Of a stretch of DNA of 64,000 bases, positions 43,904-52,877 are shown piece after piece. Both the position numbers and the translations under genes were made by a program. This stretch comes from [Limnothrix rosea] IAM M-220 (GTDB lineage: Bacteria > Cyanobacteriota > Cyanobacteriia > Cyanobacteriales > MRBY01): positions 1 through 64,000 of the forward strand of contig NZ_MRBY01000003.1 of the NCBI RefSeq assembly GCF_001904615.1, written 5' to 3'. How positions within the stretch are numbered: position 1 is the stretch's first letter; each line of letters begins with the position of its first letter. A model generated the notes under the pieces. It was given only the letters and a program-made list of their open reading frames with translations. It was not told the origin of the DNA and made no database searches.

Positions 43904-46432
43904 TCAAAGAGAAACCGGAACCGCCTTAGCATCCCAAATTTCACGAACATACTCATCAATAGTGCGATCAGAAGAGAATTTACCCACCCGCGCCGCATTG
44001 AGGATCGACATTCTCGTCCACTTATCTTGATCCTGATAGGCCGCAGAGACCTTCTCTTGGCACTGAACATAAGACGCAAAATCAGCGAGCAACACATACT
44101 GATCGCTGTGAAGAAGAGAATCCACAATCGGCTTAAACATCTCCGTATCACCATGGGAGAAATCACCGCGAGCAATACGATCAATGACCTCTTTCAGTTC
44201 GCTATTGGTTTGGTAATAATGCATGGAATTATAGCCACTAGCCTTAAGGCTATAGACTTCATCGGCTGTCATCCCAAATAAGAAGAAATTATCCGCACCA
44301 ACTTCTTCTCGGATCTCGATATTTGCGCCATCCAGCGTACCGATTGTGAGTGCTCCGTTCATCGCAAATTTCATGTTGCCTGTACCGGAAGCTTCCTTGC
44401 CCGCCGTTGAAATTTGCTCAGACAGGTTTGCTGCTGGGTAGATCTTTTGACCAAGGGAAACATTAAAGTTTTCTAGGAAAATCACCTTAAGACGACTACC
44501 GCACTGGGGATCGTTGTTGACGACTTCCGCCACGGCATTAACCAGCTTAATGATTAATTTCGCCATGAAGTAACCGGGCGCAGCTTTACCACCAAAGATC
44601 ATTGTGCGGGGCACCATTTCAATGCTGGGGTTAGATTTGATGCGGTTGTAAAGGGTGATGATGTACAGCACATCGAGTAACTGACGTTTGTACTCATGGA
44701 TCCGCTTCACTTGAATGTCGAAGATCGAGTTGGGATCAACTTCAACGCCATTTTTTTGTTTAATGTACTCAGCCAATTTCACTTTATTGGCATATTTAAT
44801 GGCGGCCCATTCTTTACGAAATTCTGGATCATCGATGAATTCTTCAATCTTTTGTACTTGCTCAAGATTTTTGATCCACTGATCCCCGATTTTGCTGGAA
44901 ATTAATGCTGTTAGTTTGGGGTTACATTGACGAATCCAGCGGCGAGGCGTAACACCATTTGTTTTATTAAAGAATTTCTCTGGCCAAATGCGGGCAAAGC
45001 CTTGCAGGGTGTCGGACTTTAGTAATTCTGTATGGAGGGCGGCAACACCGTTAATGGCATGGCTACCGATACAAGCTAAGTTCGCCATGCGAATGGACTT
45101 TTGGGGAAACTCTTCAATAATCGAGAGCTCGCTAATGAGTTTTTCTAGGTCTCCTTCGCCGGAATACCAGGTTTTTAGGTTTTCGATGAAGCGGAAATTG
45201 ATTTCGTAGATGATCTCTAGATGGCGGGGCAATAGGTGCTCAAACATCTCGACGGGCCAACGCTCTAGTGCTTCTGGCATCAGGGTGTGGTTGGTGTATG
45301 CCAAGGTTTTCTGGGTGATAAACCAAGCGCGCTCCCATGGCACGTTGTGCTCATCGACGAAGAGTCTCATCAACTCGGCAACGGCGATCGCCGGGTGGGT
45401 GTCATTAAGCTGAACCGTATAGAAATCAAAAAAATTATCGAGGGTCGGCTGCTTCTTTAGGTGAGAGCGAATCATGTCTTGCAAGGAAGCAGACACAAAG
45501 AAAAACTGCTGCTCAAGGCGCAACTGACGACCTTGGGGAGTATTGTCGTTGGGGTAAAGAACCTTAGAAATATTCTCCGAAGAGATTTGGCTAGCGACCG
45601 CCCCGTCATAATCACCAGCATTAAAGGCTTCAAAGTCAAACCCTTCATCCTCAGAAGCAGAGGCACTCCATAGGCGCAAAACATTGACAGTATTGTTGTT
45701 GTAGCCGGGCACAGGGGTATCGTAGGGTAACGCCTTGACGCGGCGATTCGGCACCCAGACAGTACAAGGGTGTCCCTTTTCACTGTGGTACATCTCTGTG
45801 TGACCACCGAAGGGAATCTCTAGGGCATCGTTCTGGCGACAAATTTCCCAAGGGTTACCGTTGCGCAACCACTTATCGGGAACCTCTACTTGCCACCCGT
45901 TGCGAATATATTGATGGAAAATGCCAAATTCGTAGCGAATCCCATAGCCAATGGCCGGCACTTCTAAGCAGGCAAGGGAATCCAGAAAACAAGCTGCCAA
46001 ACGACCTAAGCCGCCATTTCCGAGGCCGGGATCAACTTCTTCTTCTAGGACATCTTCAAGTTTAATGCCGTTATCAGCCAACATCTCTGCGACGGTTTCG
46101 TAGATACCGAGGCTAATCATATTGTTGCCTAGGTAACGACCCATCAAAAATTCTGCGGAGAGATAACAAACGGTTTTTGCTGCCTCTGCGATATAGGTTT
46201 CTTCTGTTTTTTTCCAGCGCTGCAACAGGCGATCGCGAACAACATTGGATAAAGCAACATAATAATCCCTTAACTTCGCATCAGCTTTGTCGGTACCTGC
46301 CGAATAAAAGAGATGCTCAAAAAAGGCTCGACTCAGGCTTTCTTTGTCCATGCCTGTGCGTTCGCCACTAACCTGTAAGCTCCCAACTGAAAGGGAGTTT
46401 TTGCTAGAGGCGGGAGAGGGTTGAGTTTGCAC
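43904..46432 (-). CDS. glgP: Glycogen/starch alpha-glucan phosphorylase
   Basis: GlgP releases glucose-1-phosphate from glycogen. This 842-aa protein is the usual length. LGNGGLGRLAACFLDSLA lies near 120-137 and VQLNDTHPAIAVAELMRL near 330. TNGVTPRRWI is near 470, and the PLP region EASGTGNMKFAMNGALTIGT near 653-672 holds the cofactor lysine. The likely start is a GTG with AGGAG upstream; an internal Met at 28 would also leave the domain intact. It stands alone, without other glg genes. Confidence 0.95.
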   Translation of the reverse strand: MQTQPSPASSKNSLSVGSLQVSGERTGMDKESLSRAFFEHLFYSAGTDKADAKLRDYYVALSNVVRDRLLQRWKKTEETYIAEAAKTVCYLSAEFLMGRYLGNNMISLGIYETVAEMLADNGIKLEDVLEEEVDPGLGNGGLGRLAACFLDSLACLEVPAIGYGIRYEFGIFHQYIRNGWQVEVPDKWLRNGNPWEICRQNDALEIPFGGHTEMYHSEKGHPCTVWVPNRRVKALPYDTPVPGYNNNTVNVLRLWSASASEDEGFDFEAFNAGDYDGAVASQISSENISKVLYPNDNTPQGRQLRLEQQFFFVSASLQDMIRSHLKKQPTLDNFFDFYTVQLNDTHPAIAVAELMRLFVDEHNVPWERAWFITQKTLAYTNHTLMPEALERWPVEMFEHLLPRHLEIIYEINFRFIENLKTWYSGEGDLEKLISELSIIEEFPQKSIRMANLACIGSHAINGVAALHTELLKSDTLQGFARIWPEKFFNKTNGVTPRRWIRQCNPKLTALISSKIGDQWIKNLEQVQKIEEFIDDPEFRKEWAAIKYANKVKLAEYIKQKNGVEVDPNSIFDIQVKRIHEYKRQLLDVLYIITLYNRIKSNPSIEMVPRTMIFGGKAAPGYFMAKLIIKLVNAVAEVVNNDPQCGSRLKVIFLENFNVSLGQKIYPAANLSEQISTAGKEASGTGNMKFAMNGALTIGTLDGANIEIREEVGADNFFLFGMTADEVYSLKASGYNSMHYYQTNSELKEVIDRIARGDFSHGDTEMFKPIVDSLLHSDQYVLLADFASYVQCQEKVSAAYQDQDKWTRMSILNAARVGKFSSDRTIDEYVREIWDAKAVPVSL

Positions 46433-46734
46433 GATAAATTATTACTCCTAACGTAACTAATGGCGTTTAAAATGCTCAGAAAAATCCCCTTATTTTTGCT
46501 GAGACGGTAAGCATAATCTAGAGCTTCCCTATAATAGTTGGAAGACAATAAAGTGATTATTTAAGCAATAAAGATTGAGACCCCATTAAAAGCAATCACA
46601 ATGCTATTTTGCTATCTGTTCAACTAATTCTGTAAAAGAATGGTTAATGGAACATGACATTATCAAGACCCATGGGTTTCTGTGATGAAATATGGTGAGG
46701 TTAGAAACTTTGAAAACCGGATTATTGTTCCACT
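46433..46734. other. Intergenic region upstream of glgP
   Basis: These 302 bp hold the glgP promoter region. I see no gene, repeat or clear operator. Confidence 0.4.
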
Positions 46735-46947
46735 TTAGTCAACAACCCACCATCCAAAACCGGGGCCAATAATTCGAACAGTCACCCAGACGGCGACCAT
46801 AATACCGATACCAATCCAAGCTCCTTTTGTTGTGAGATTGTAAGCCTGCTCTACTTGGGTTTTCGTGAGGGGCAACCAAGGGTAAAGACGTTCTTCTTTA
46901 CCGTAGTTATCCCCAAGGTTCTTCTTTCGGCGTTTAGCTTCTCCCAT
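46735..46947 (-). CDS. DUF2839-type cyanobacterial membrane protein
   Basis: This 70-aa protein begins MGEAKRRKKNLGDNYGKEER, with a basic N-terminus, then LPLTKTQ and a single hydrophobic span (GAWIGIGIMVAVWVTVRIIG) ending GFGWWVVD. This is the typical layout of the DUF2839 family, found in cyanobacteria and with unknown function. Confidence 0.85.
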   Translation of the reverse strand: MGEAKRRKKNLGDNYGKEERLYPWLPLTKTQVEQAYNLTTKGAWIGIGIMVAVWVTVRIIGPGFGWWVVD

Positions 46948-47096
46948 TATGTGTCCCTTTGACTTTATATGAAAAGTATTAATGCGCTAACCTTGATCTG
47001 ATCAGTCATCGCCATAGTATCAAACCGACTAGCCGGCGATCGCCGCACCGATGATAGAGAATTTTTCCATCCATAGCAATCAATAGGATGAGCACC

Positions 47097-47720
47097 CTAG
47101 TCAATTAGCGCATTCATCAACACCTCAGTTAGGGACATTTCACTCATCTCATCGATAGTAATAGTATCGACAATGTCAAACTTTGCCCCAGCCTGTTCCA
47201 GCTGATCATCAAGCGCCTTCAAATAAGCCGTGGCCTTCCGATCCCGACCCACTTGAATGAGAGAAATACCGATTTCTTCGTCGCGGTCAATTTTGTTTGT
47301 CGCATCGATAATGACCCGCATTACAGCCTTGCAATCATCTGGTTCACCGTCAGTGACAACAAGAAAAGTTTCACCATTGGGCTTTGCTTCCCCCGTTGAT
47401 TTCCGTGTGAAATAGTTGTCTAGCGCATCCTGTAAAACCGAAGCAAGATCAGTCCGACCCATCGGATCATTTTCTGCATAGACCTGTATGACCTTATCAG
47501 AGGTGACGTTGTCATAACGGCGGAATCGACCAGAAAACAGATAGACAGTAATGCCATCTGGGTCAATTTTTTCACAAGTGCGAGCCAAGGCTAAGGTTGA
47601 CTCCTGTGCTGCCTCCCAACGTGTTTTATTTTCTACAGGCAAATCACTGGTGTACATACTGCCACTTTTATCAATGATGAGCGTGTAGTCTCGGTTTTCG
47701 ACTAAAGATGCTTCTGCCAT
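47097..47720 (-). CDS. VWA-domain protein (TerY/von Willebrand type)
   Basis: This 207-aa protein is essentially one von Willebrand factor A domain. The MIDAS residues are in LIIDKSGSMYTSD (DxSxS near 15-19), a Thr/Asp in GRTDLASVL near 92, and VVTDGEPDD near 125. Such proteins bind metal and act as scaffolds in tellurite-type stress or chelatase-like systems. No such partner genes are nearby. GGAGA precedes the chosen ATG; an upstream ATG would add six residues. Confidence 0.87.
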   Translation of the reverse strand: MAEASLVENRDYTLIIDKSGSMYTSDLPVENKTRWEAAQESTLALARTCEKIDPDGITVYLFSGRFRRYDNVTSDKVIQVYAENDPMGRTDLASVLQDALDNYFTRKSTGEAKPNGETFLVVTDGEPDDCKAVMRVIIDATNKIDRDEEIGISLIQVGRDRKATAYLKALDDQLEQAGAKFDIVDTITIDEMSEMSLTEVLMNALID

Positions 47721-47964
47721 AGTCTGTCTCCACAGCATCTGAGCGTTTTTCTGCTTTACAGGATATCGAATTTATCTAGAAAATTCTGCTTTTTAAGGCC
47801 ACATTGCACAAAACTTTTTCATGGTTTGACAATGGTTTGAAAAAGTTTGATTTTTTGTTAATTGATATTGCAGTTCTTTCTATTTCCCACCTCCCATCGT
47901 CTACAACCGAAACAACATCCGTGCACTTTAATTGATATTTTTTTGAAAATCTAGAAAAAACATT

Positions 47965-48282
47965 ATGGATAACGACGCAATGAAGTACAGAATGATCTGC
48001 ACACTTACATTTGGGGATATCTATGGACAAATTATTGTCTGGTTAATTGTAATCTTCCTAAGTCTTGCTTCAACTTTGGCGCTTTGGAGTGCGACACGTC
48101 AGGTTTATGCCCTTGCGACGGTTGCCCTTGTCGTCATCCTATCTCTGCCATTCTTGCTTTTTGCTTTTGTTACGACTCTACTGAATCACATCGAATTTGT
48201 GCCTTTAGAGGCTAACGAAACATCGAGAACTTCTAATAAGCGCCAAAATCTTTCTGGAAAAACGGCTCCTTCTGCCACTTAA
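47965..48282 (+). CDS. Small two-span membrane protein of unknown function
   Basis: This 105-aa protein has two hydrophobic segments (about 22-44 and 48-72) and a polar Ser/Thr/Lys-rich tail. I do not recognise the family. The start could be MDNDAM or the following MKYRM. A MITE lies between this gene and the nearest forward terminator (48603), so the transcript may include it. Confidence 0.55.
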   Translation: MDNDAMKYRMICTLTFGDIYGQIIVWLIVIFLSLASTLALWSATRQVYALATVALVVILSLPFLLFAFVTTLLNHIEFVPLEANETSRTSNKRQNLSGKTAPSAT

Positions 48283-48382
48283 TTTGGTCTGTTGCTTGCT
48301 GTTTTGTTGGTGTTGGGGATTTGTTGTTTAGCTTTTTTTAAGCTAAATCGCATTCAAAGCGCAATGGGCAAAGATTTATTTA

Positions 48383-48577
48383 ACGTCAGTTATGGATAAG
48401 AATGTAGCCAAAATTCTTTAGAGAAAAGGAGACATGGAGAGGGAGAGACACGGGGAAGCAACGAAAATTTGCATTTTTTGAAAGCTAGTAGGATTGTTTG
48501 CATAGAAATATCTCCCGATCTCTCGCTCTCCCATTCACCGCGTCGTACTTCCGAGCATGCTTAAGCAAAACTCACGT
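48383..48577. mobile_element. MITE subfamily B, copy 2
   Basis: This 195-bp element is almost identical to 27796-27990, with the same ends and the same TATTTA direct repeats (48377-48382 and 48578-48583). The very low divergence suggests recent movement. It is inserted downstream of the small membrane protein gene. Confidence 0.92.
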
Positions 48578-48602
48578 TATTTAGCTTAAGATTTTTGTGG
48601 AG

Positions 48603-48628
48603 GCAACCTCAATGGTTGCTTTTTTTTT
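48603..48628 (+). terminator. Rho-independent terminator downstream of the MITE
   Basis: The stem GCAACC / GGTTGC with loop TCAAT is followed by nine T. It probably terminated the upstream small gene before the MITE separated them. Confidence 0.85.
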
Positions 48629-48661
48629 ATTGAAATTGATCCTGCGGGAATGGGAATGATA

Positions 48662-49597
48662 TTAGCTTAATAGAATGACCCAAATGGGTAGTGTAAAGGG
48701 TAATAGGCAAGTGCCTGTTGCTAGGGAGCAAACGGTTAATTCTTGATCGAGCTGGTAGGTTTCACTGACGATTAGTGTGGCAAAGGCTGGGGGCATCGCC
48801 ATGGGGAGAATCAGGGCTAGGCAAATATTGCGGGGTACACCAAACAATGGCAACAACAAGGCAAAAAGCAATGGCACAAGCAGCATTTTGATAGCGAGGC
48901 TACTGCGAATTTCACTGATATTTGAATTGTTTTTGAGATTACTCAGACGCATCCCAATCAAAGCGATCGCCGTCATGATGACACCCCAAGCAATGAGGTG
49001 CAGGGCACGCTCAAGCAGTGGGGGAAAAACAACGGAACGCAGCGCTAACCCTAAAATCAAGCTCCAAATTGCGGGGTTGATGGCAGCTTGGATGAACATT
49101 TTTTTGAGAATATTTTTGAAAGAGGTTGCGTTGGTTTCACCGTAGTAGGCGGCTACCATCACCCCGATGCCGTAACCCCACAGTAGGCTACCAAGTAAAT
49201 CGTAAAACAGCGCCCAACCAAACATGGATTCGCCGGCGATCGCCAAACTAATGGGAAAGCCGAGATAGCCGGTATTACCGATGGTGGAGGTGAGGAGAAA
49301 GCTACCACGGGCGGGTTTAGAAAGGTTGTGGGAAGTTAAGCGTAGCCACACCCAGGCGGAACCAAGACAAAGACCCATCGCTAACCACGCGACGGTGGGA
49401 GCGAGCCAGATGGAACTGCTTAAATCAATTTGCCGCACAAAGGCAAAAACGCTGATGGGCACACCTACCCAAAAGAGCCACTGTCCGATTTTCTTGGCGA
49501 TCGCCTCGGAGGAGAATTTCCCGAAGAGCCAGCCTGCACCGATCCCCAGTCCGAGTTTGCCGTAAATTGTCGCCAGTTGCAGCAGAATAACGCCCAT
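48662..49597 (-). CDS. AEC-family (auxin-efflux-carrier-like) transporter
   Basis: This 311-aa membrane protein has about ten hydrophobic segments in two similar halves, as in the BART superfamily. Typical stretches are STIGNTGYLGFPISLAIAG near 105-123 and the C-terminal LPMAMPPAFATLIVSETYQL near 265-284. The substrate is likely a small carboxylate or similar anion, but is not determined by sequence. It lies 34 bp downstream of recJ on the same strand. Confidence 0.88.
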   Translation of the reverse strand: MGVILLQLATIYGKLGLGIGAGWLFGKFSSEAIAKKIGQWLFWVGVPISVFAFVRQIDLSSSIWLAPTVAWLAMGLCLGSAWVWLRLTSHNLSKPARGSFLLTSTIGNTGYLGFPISLAIAGESMFGWALFYDLLGSLLWGYGIGVMVAAYYGETNATSFKNILKKMFIQAAINPAIWSLILGLALRSVVFPPLLERALHLIAWGVIMTAIALIGMRLSNLKNNSNISEIRSSLAIKMLLVPLLFALLLPLFGVPRNICLALILPMAMPPAFATLIVSETYQLDQELTVCSLATGTCLLPFTLPIWVILLS

Positions 49598-49631
49598 AAA
49601 ATGTCGTTGTACAAATAGAATTGCTATGACG

Positions 49632-51944
49632 TTAACTTAAATCGGCGGGCGCTAGCTCTAGGGCTTGTTGGATAACAGGGAGCGGCACATCACAAAAGTA
49701 TTGTTGTTGAAATTTTTCTTCTAAAAATGCCTTTTGAAAGTGATTGATTTTCTCGGGTTGATCTTGTTTTTTTACTACTTGAATACTGAGATTATCGTCA
49801 ATTAATTCATAATCAAAACCGCAATTGATTAGGGCTTCTAGGGCTAATTTTAAGGGGCGATCGCCGCAATCTATCTTTTCCTGAACTGTTTCTAAGGGCA
49901 CAATTTTTTTCGCTTTAACTAAATATTTGGCGATGCCAATGAGTACTTTAAAAGCCTCTTCTGGATCGGCGATCGCCGGAGTGTCGTAAGCCAAAGCTAA
50001 GGGTTTAGATTGTTTGAGGGAGCGTTGATAATTCAAGCGTAAATCCTGCCATGTCGCAGGGCAATTCTGCTGGACAATATATTGTTTTGTGCTCAGTTTA
50101 GGTTCAGATTTTTGGCGAAAGTCAACGAGATTATTGACGCTCCGATCTTGGGTCGTTTCGGAAGTTGGGGCGATCGCCAAGAGTCGTACTATTGCCTTTT
50201 GTTCTCTGGGGTTAATACTGACCATATCCAGCTCTACCACCAGATCGTAGCCGTTGCCTTGGGGAATCTCTTCGGGATGTTTGCCCCAACAAATCCCATC
50301 CACCTCGCCCGTATCATCCCACAATGCAAAATCAACTTTGTAATAGTTCAGCTTGCGGTTAAATTTGTCCCGCAGCTTGTGGAATTTTGTAACTTCTAAA
50401 CCACAATTTTTTACTAAGAGTTTTGGCACAGGATTACCCATACCGCACGGTTCAAGGCACTTCAGTTCGCGAAATAGCTCTGTGCCCAATTGCCCGACGT
50501 TAACCACTAAATCCACATCAATTTGTGTTGTCGTTTGGCTGGCGCGATCGCCGAGCAATTGCCGCGCTTTTTGATTAATACCGAGTTTGAATAGCTCAAG
50601 ATTTTCGGGCTTTAAACTGAGTCCTGCCGCAAAGGGGTGGCCGCCAAAACGGTGTAACAGATGGGCTTGGGAATGGACGAGCTCATACAAATCAATGCCC
50701 TGCACCGATCGCGCTGAACCTTTCCACAAATCTTGATCTCGGTCGTAGGTGAGTAAAATTGTTGGTCGTCCAAACTCTTGCGCCACTTGATTTGCCACTA
50801 AACCCAACACGCCCCCCTGCCATTGGCGATCGCCTAAAACGAGAACGCCAGTTGTTGAAAGATCGAAAGTTGCGGCTTGTTTTTTTGCCTGTTGCACCAC
50901 AATATTTTGGATTTCTTTACGGCGAGTATTGGCAGATTCTGCTTGTTCGGCCAAGCGTTGGCAACGGCTCAAATCGCGGCTAGTGAGTAGCTCCACACAA
51001 AAACTCGCATCCCCGTGAATCCGACTCACTGCATTAATGCGGGGGCCAATGCCAAAGGAAATATCAGTGGGGCGATCGCCATTTTTCCGACAAGCTTGCA
51101 ATAAAAACATGATGCCCGGATGGACACAGGTTTGGGGATTAAGCTGTTTTTGCAATTGACGAATACCCATTTGCGCCAAGTAACGGCAATCTCCTTTGAG
51201 GGCAACTAAATCCGCAATTAAACCAATCGCCACCAAGTCGAGCAGATTGGTGACGGGCTGCATCGGCACATCCGGCAAAGTTTCGTAGAGCGCTTCGACC
51301 AGTTTGTAGGCAACGGCAACGCCCGACAGGTGATACAGCGGGTGACTGTCGGCAAAATAGCGCGGGTTAATAATGGACAACACATCAGGGCGATCGCCGG
51401 GCAATGTGTGGTGATCGGTGACGATAATGTCGATGCCCAAGTCTTTGGCGTAGGCAATTTCAGCCAGATTGGTACTACCCGTATCGCAGGTGACGATGAG
51501 GGTTGCGCCCCATTTTTTGAGCTGATCAATACCTTGATTGTTTAAACCGTGGGATTCAGTTAATCGATTGGGAACATAATAGGTGAGCTGGGTATTTTGC
51601 GGAAAAAATTGCCCCAAACCTTCCCACAACACACTGGTTGCCGTTACGCCATCCGCATCAAAATCTCCCCAAATGGCAATCTTTTCGCCCTGTTCCCGCG
51701 CCTGCCCCAAACGTTGCATTGCCCATTTCATTTCCTGCCCGAAGTCAAACGGAGAGGTGGGTTGGTACAAATCTGGATTCAGAAAACCGATTAATTCTGC
51801 TTGATTATTTTCTGTAAAACCCCGTTGATAGAGGAGCTGAGAAACAAGGCGATCGCCGACACCATTGGTTAATTGCCGCACTTTATCGATAAACGAATCG
51901 GACAAATCAACAGGAGATGGTAATTGCCAAGTTGTCGAAGCCAT
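49632..51944 (-). CDS. recJ: Single-stranded-DNA-specific exonuclease RecJ
   Basis: RecJ degrades 5' single-stranded DNA in recombination and repair. The DHH motifs are visible: IWGDFDADGVTATSVL near 89-104, TCDTGSTN near 151 and IVTDHHTLPGDRP near 175-187. GIGPRINAVSRI near 305 and the DHHA1 region (GGHPFAAGLSL near 425) follow. The 770 aa exceed bacterial core RecJ (about 575). The extra ~200 residues after about 570 resemble the C-terminal extension common in cyanobacteria. Confidence 0.95.
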   Translation of the reverse strand: MASTTWQLPSPVDLSDSFIDKVRQLTNGVGDRLVSQLLYQRGFTENNQAELIGFLNPDLYQPTSPFDFGQEMKWAMQRLGQAREQGEKIAIWGDFDADGVTATSVLWEGLGQFFPQNTQLTYYVPNRLTESHGLNNQGIDQLKKWGATLIVTCDTGSTNLAEIAYAKDLGIDIIVTDHHTLPGDRPDVLSIINPRYFADSHPLYHLSGVAVAYKLVEALYETLPDVPMQPVTNLLDLVAIGLIADLVALKGDCRYLAQMGIRQLQKQLNPQTCVHPGIMFLLQACRKNGDRPTDISFGIGPRINAVSRIHGDASFCVELLTSRDLSRCQRLAEQAESANTRRKEIQNIVVQQAKKQAATFDLSTTGVLVLGDRQWQGGVLGLVANQVAQEFGRPTILLTYDRDQDLWKGSARSVQGIDLYELVHSQAHLLHRFGGHPFAAGLSLKPENLELFKLGINQKARQLLGDRASQTTTQIDVDLVVNVGQLGTELFRELKCLEPCGMGNPVPKLLVKNCGLEVTKFHKLRDKFNRKLNYYKVDFALWDDTGEVDGICWGKHPEEIPQGNGYDLVVELDMVSINPREQKAIVRLLAIAPTSETTQDRSVNNLVDFRQKSEPKLSTKQYIVQQNCPATWQDLRLNYQRSLKQSKPLALAYDTPAIADPEEAFKVLIGIAKYLVKAKKIVPLETVQEKIDCGDRPLKLALEALINCGFDYELIDDNLSIQVVKKQDQPEKINHFQKAFLEEKFQQQYFCDVPLPVIQQALELAPADLS

Positions 51945-51989
51945 AAAATTAGATTACGCGCACAAAATCGAGCCTTGTTTTAATTGTAG

Positions 51990-52028
51990 GGGCGTTTCGA
52001 GAAACGCCCTTTCGGGAAACGCCCTTTC
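51990..52028. repeat. Hairpin with duplicated arm (GAAACGCCC)
   Basis: A 9-bp perfect stem GGGCGTTTC-GA-GAAACGCCC is followed at once by a second copy of its right arm (GAAACGCCCTTTC at 52001-52013 and 52016-52028). Such GGGCGTTTC palindromes occur in many cyanobacterial intergenic regions. It lies between the divergent recJ and nuclease genes. Confidence 0.8.
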
Positions 52029-52109
52029 AAGTTAACTCAAGCCACCAACAAAAAATCCCTTGCGGCGATCGCCACAATTTTATGTTTTAAAGTTCATGAT
52101 TTAAAGTCT

Positions 52110-52877
52110 ATGTTTTACGTTTCCCAAGCCCATCTCCAGAGATTTCAAGACTGTCCCCCCAGCTTTCAGAAAGCCTATCTTGACCAACTCGCCACACCGC
52201 TCAATCCTGTCCAACAGCAAAAACAAGAATGGGGTATTCGCTTTCACCTCGCCATGCAGCAACTCCATGCAGGCTTTGCCCTAGAACATGTCACCCATGA
52301 TCCCAAACTGCGCATTTCACTCCAATCGCTGTTAGCAAAAATTCCCCATTTTCATACTCAATCCGATGATTGCCACTCCGCTGCGGAATATCGTCAAACT
52401 TGGGCGAAACAAGATTTTTTACTCACCATTATTTGTGACTGGATTGTTTTTGGTAGTCAGACCCTAGAGATTCACGATTGGAAGACCTACCGCCAGCCGA
52501 AACGCCCCGAAAAATTGCAAAACCATTGGCAGACAAAATTGTATTTGTATCTAATGGCAACAACAACGGCCTATCAACCGGAGCAGTTATCGATGACCTA
52601 TTGGTTTATTGAAGCGGGCGGAAAACCAGAATTTTTAACCTTTAACTATTCACAAGCGTGGCACAAAAAAATCTCCCAAGAACTTGATCAACTTTTAGAG
52701 GATTTAACAGCGAGTTTAGAAAATTATTTTGAGCAAAATCAGCCTTTTCAACATAGTGATGGGGCGAATTGTTTCTATTGTCTCAGTCAGCAAAAAAATG
52801 GGCGATCGCCAAAATCTTCCCTCTTAAATATTGATCTCGACCAACTACTCGAAAGTACTGAAGCAATCGAAATCTAA
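52110..52877 (+). CDS. PD-(D/E)XK nuclease family protein
   Basis: This 255-aa RecB/Cas4-like nuclease begins MFYVSQAHLQRFQDCPPSFQ, a typical N-terminal helix with Cys. The catalytic segment is ICDWIVFGSQTLEIHDWKTY near 113-132, where Asp and the D-x-K triad sit. NHWQTKLYLYL near 143 carries the QxxxY motif. A C-terminal CFYC near 228, with the early Cys, could bind an iron-sulphur cluster as in AddB/Cas4 relatives. There is no CRISPR context. It overlaps the M16 peptidase gene by 4 bp, tail to tail. Confidence 0.85.
   Translation: MFYVSQAHLQRFQDCPPSFQKAYLDQLATPLNPVQQQKQEWGIRFHLAMQQLHAGFALEHVTHDPKLRISLQSLLAKIPHFHTQSDDCHSAAEYRQTWAKQDFLLTIICDWIVFGSQTLEIHDWKTYRQPKRPEKLQNHWQTKLYLYLMATTTAYQPEQLSMTYWFIEAGGKPEFLTFNYSQAWHKKISQELDQLLEDLTASLENYFEQNQPFQHSDGANCFYCLSQQKNGRSPKSSLLNIDLDQLLESTEAIEI

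Noticed and set aside
48310-48355. Terminator TTTAGCTT / AAGCTAAA after the 47965 gene
   Set aside because: The inverted repeat is clear but the loop is all T and no T-run follows, so the downstream hairpin at 48603 is the better terminator.
52110-52877. Cas4 and an associated CRISPR array
   Set aside because: The nuclease resembles Cas4, but no other cas genes and no regularly spaced repeats occur in the window.
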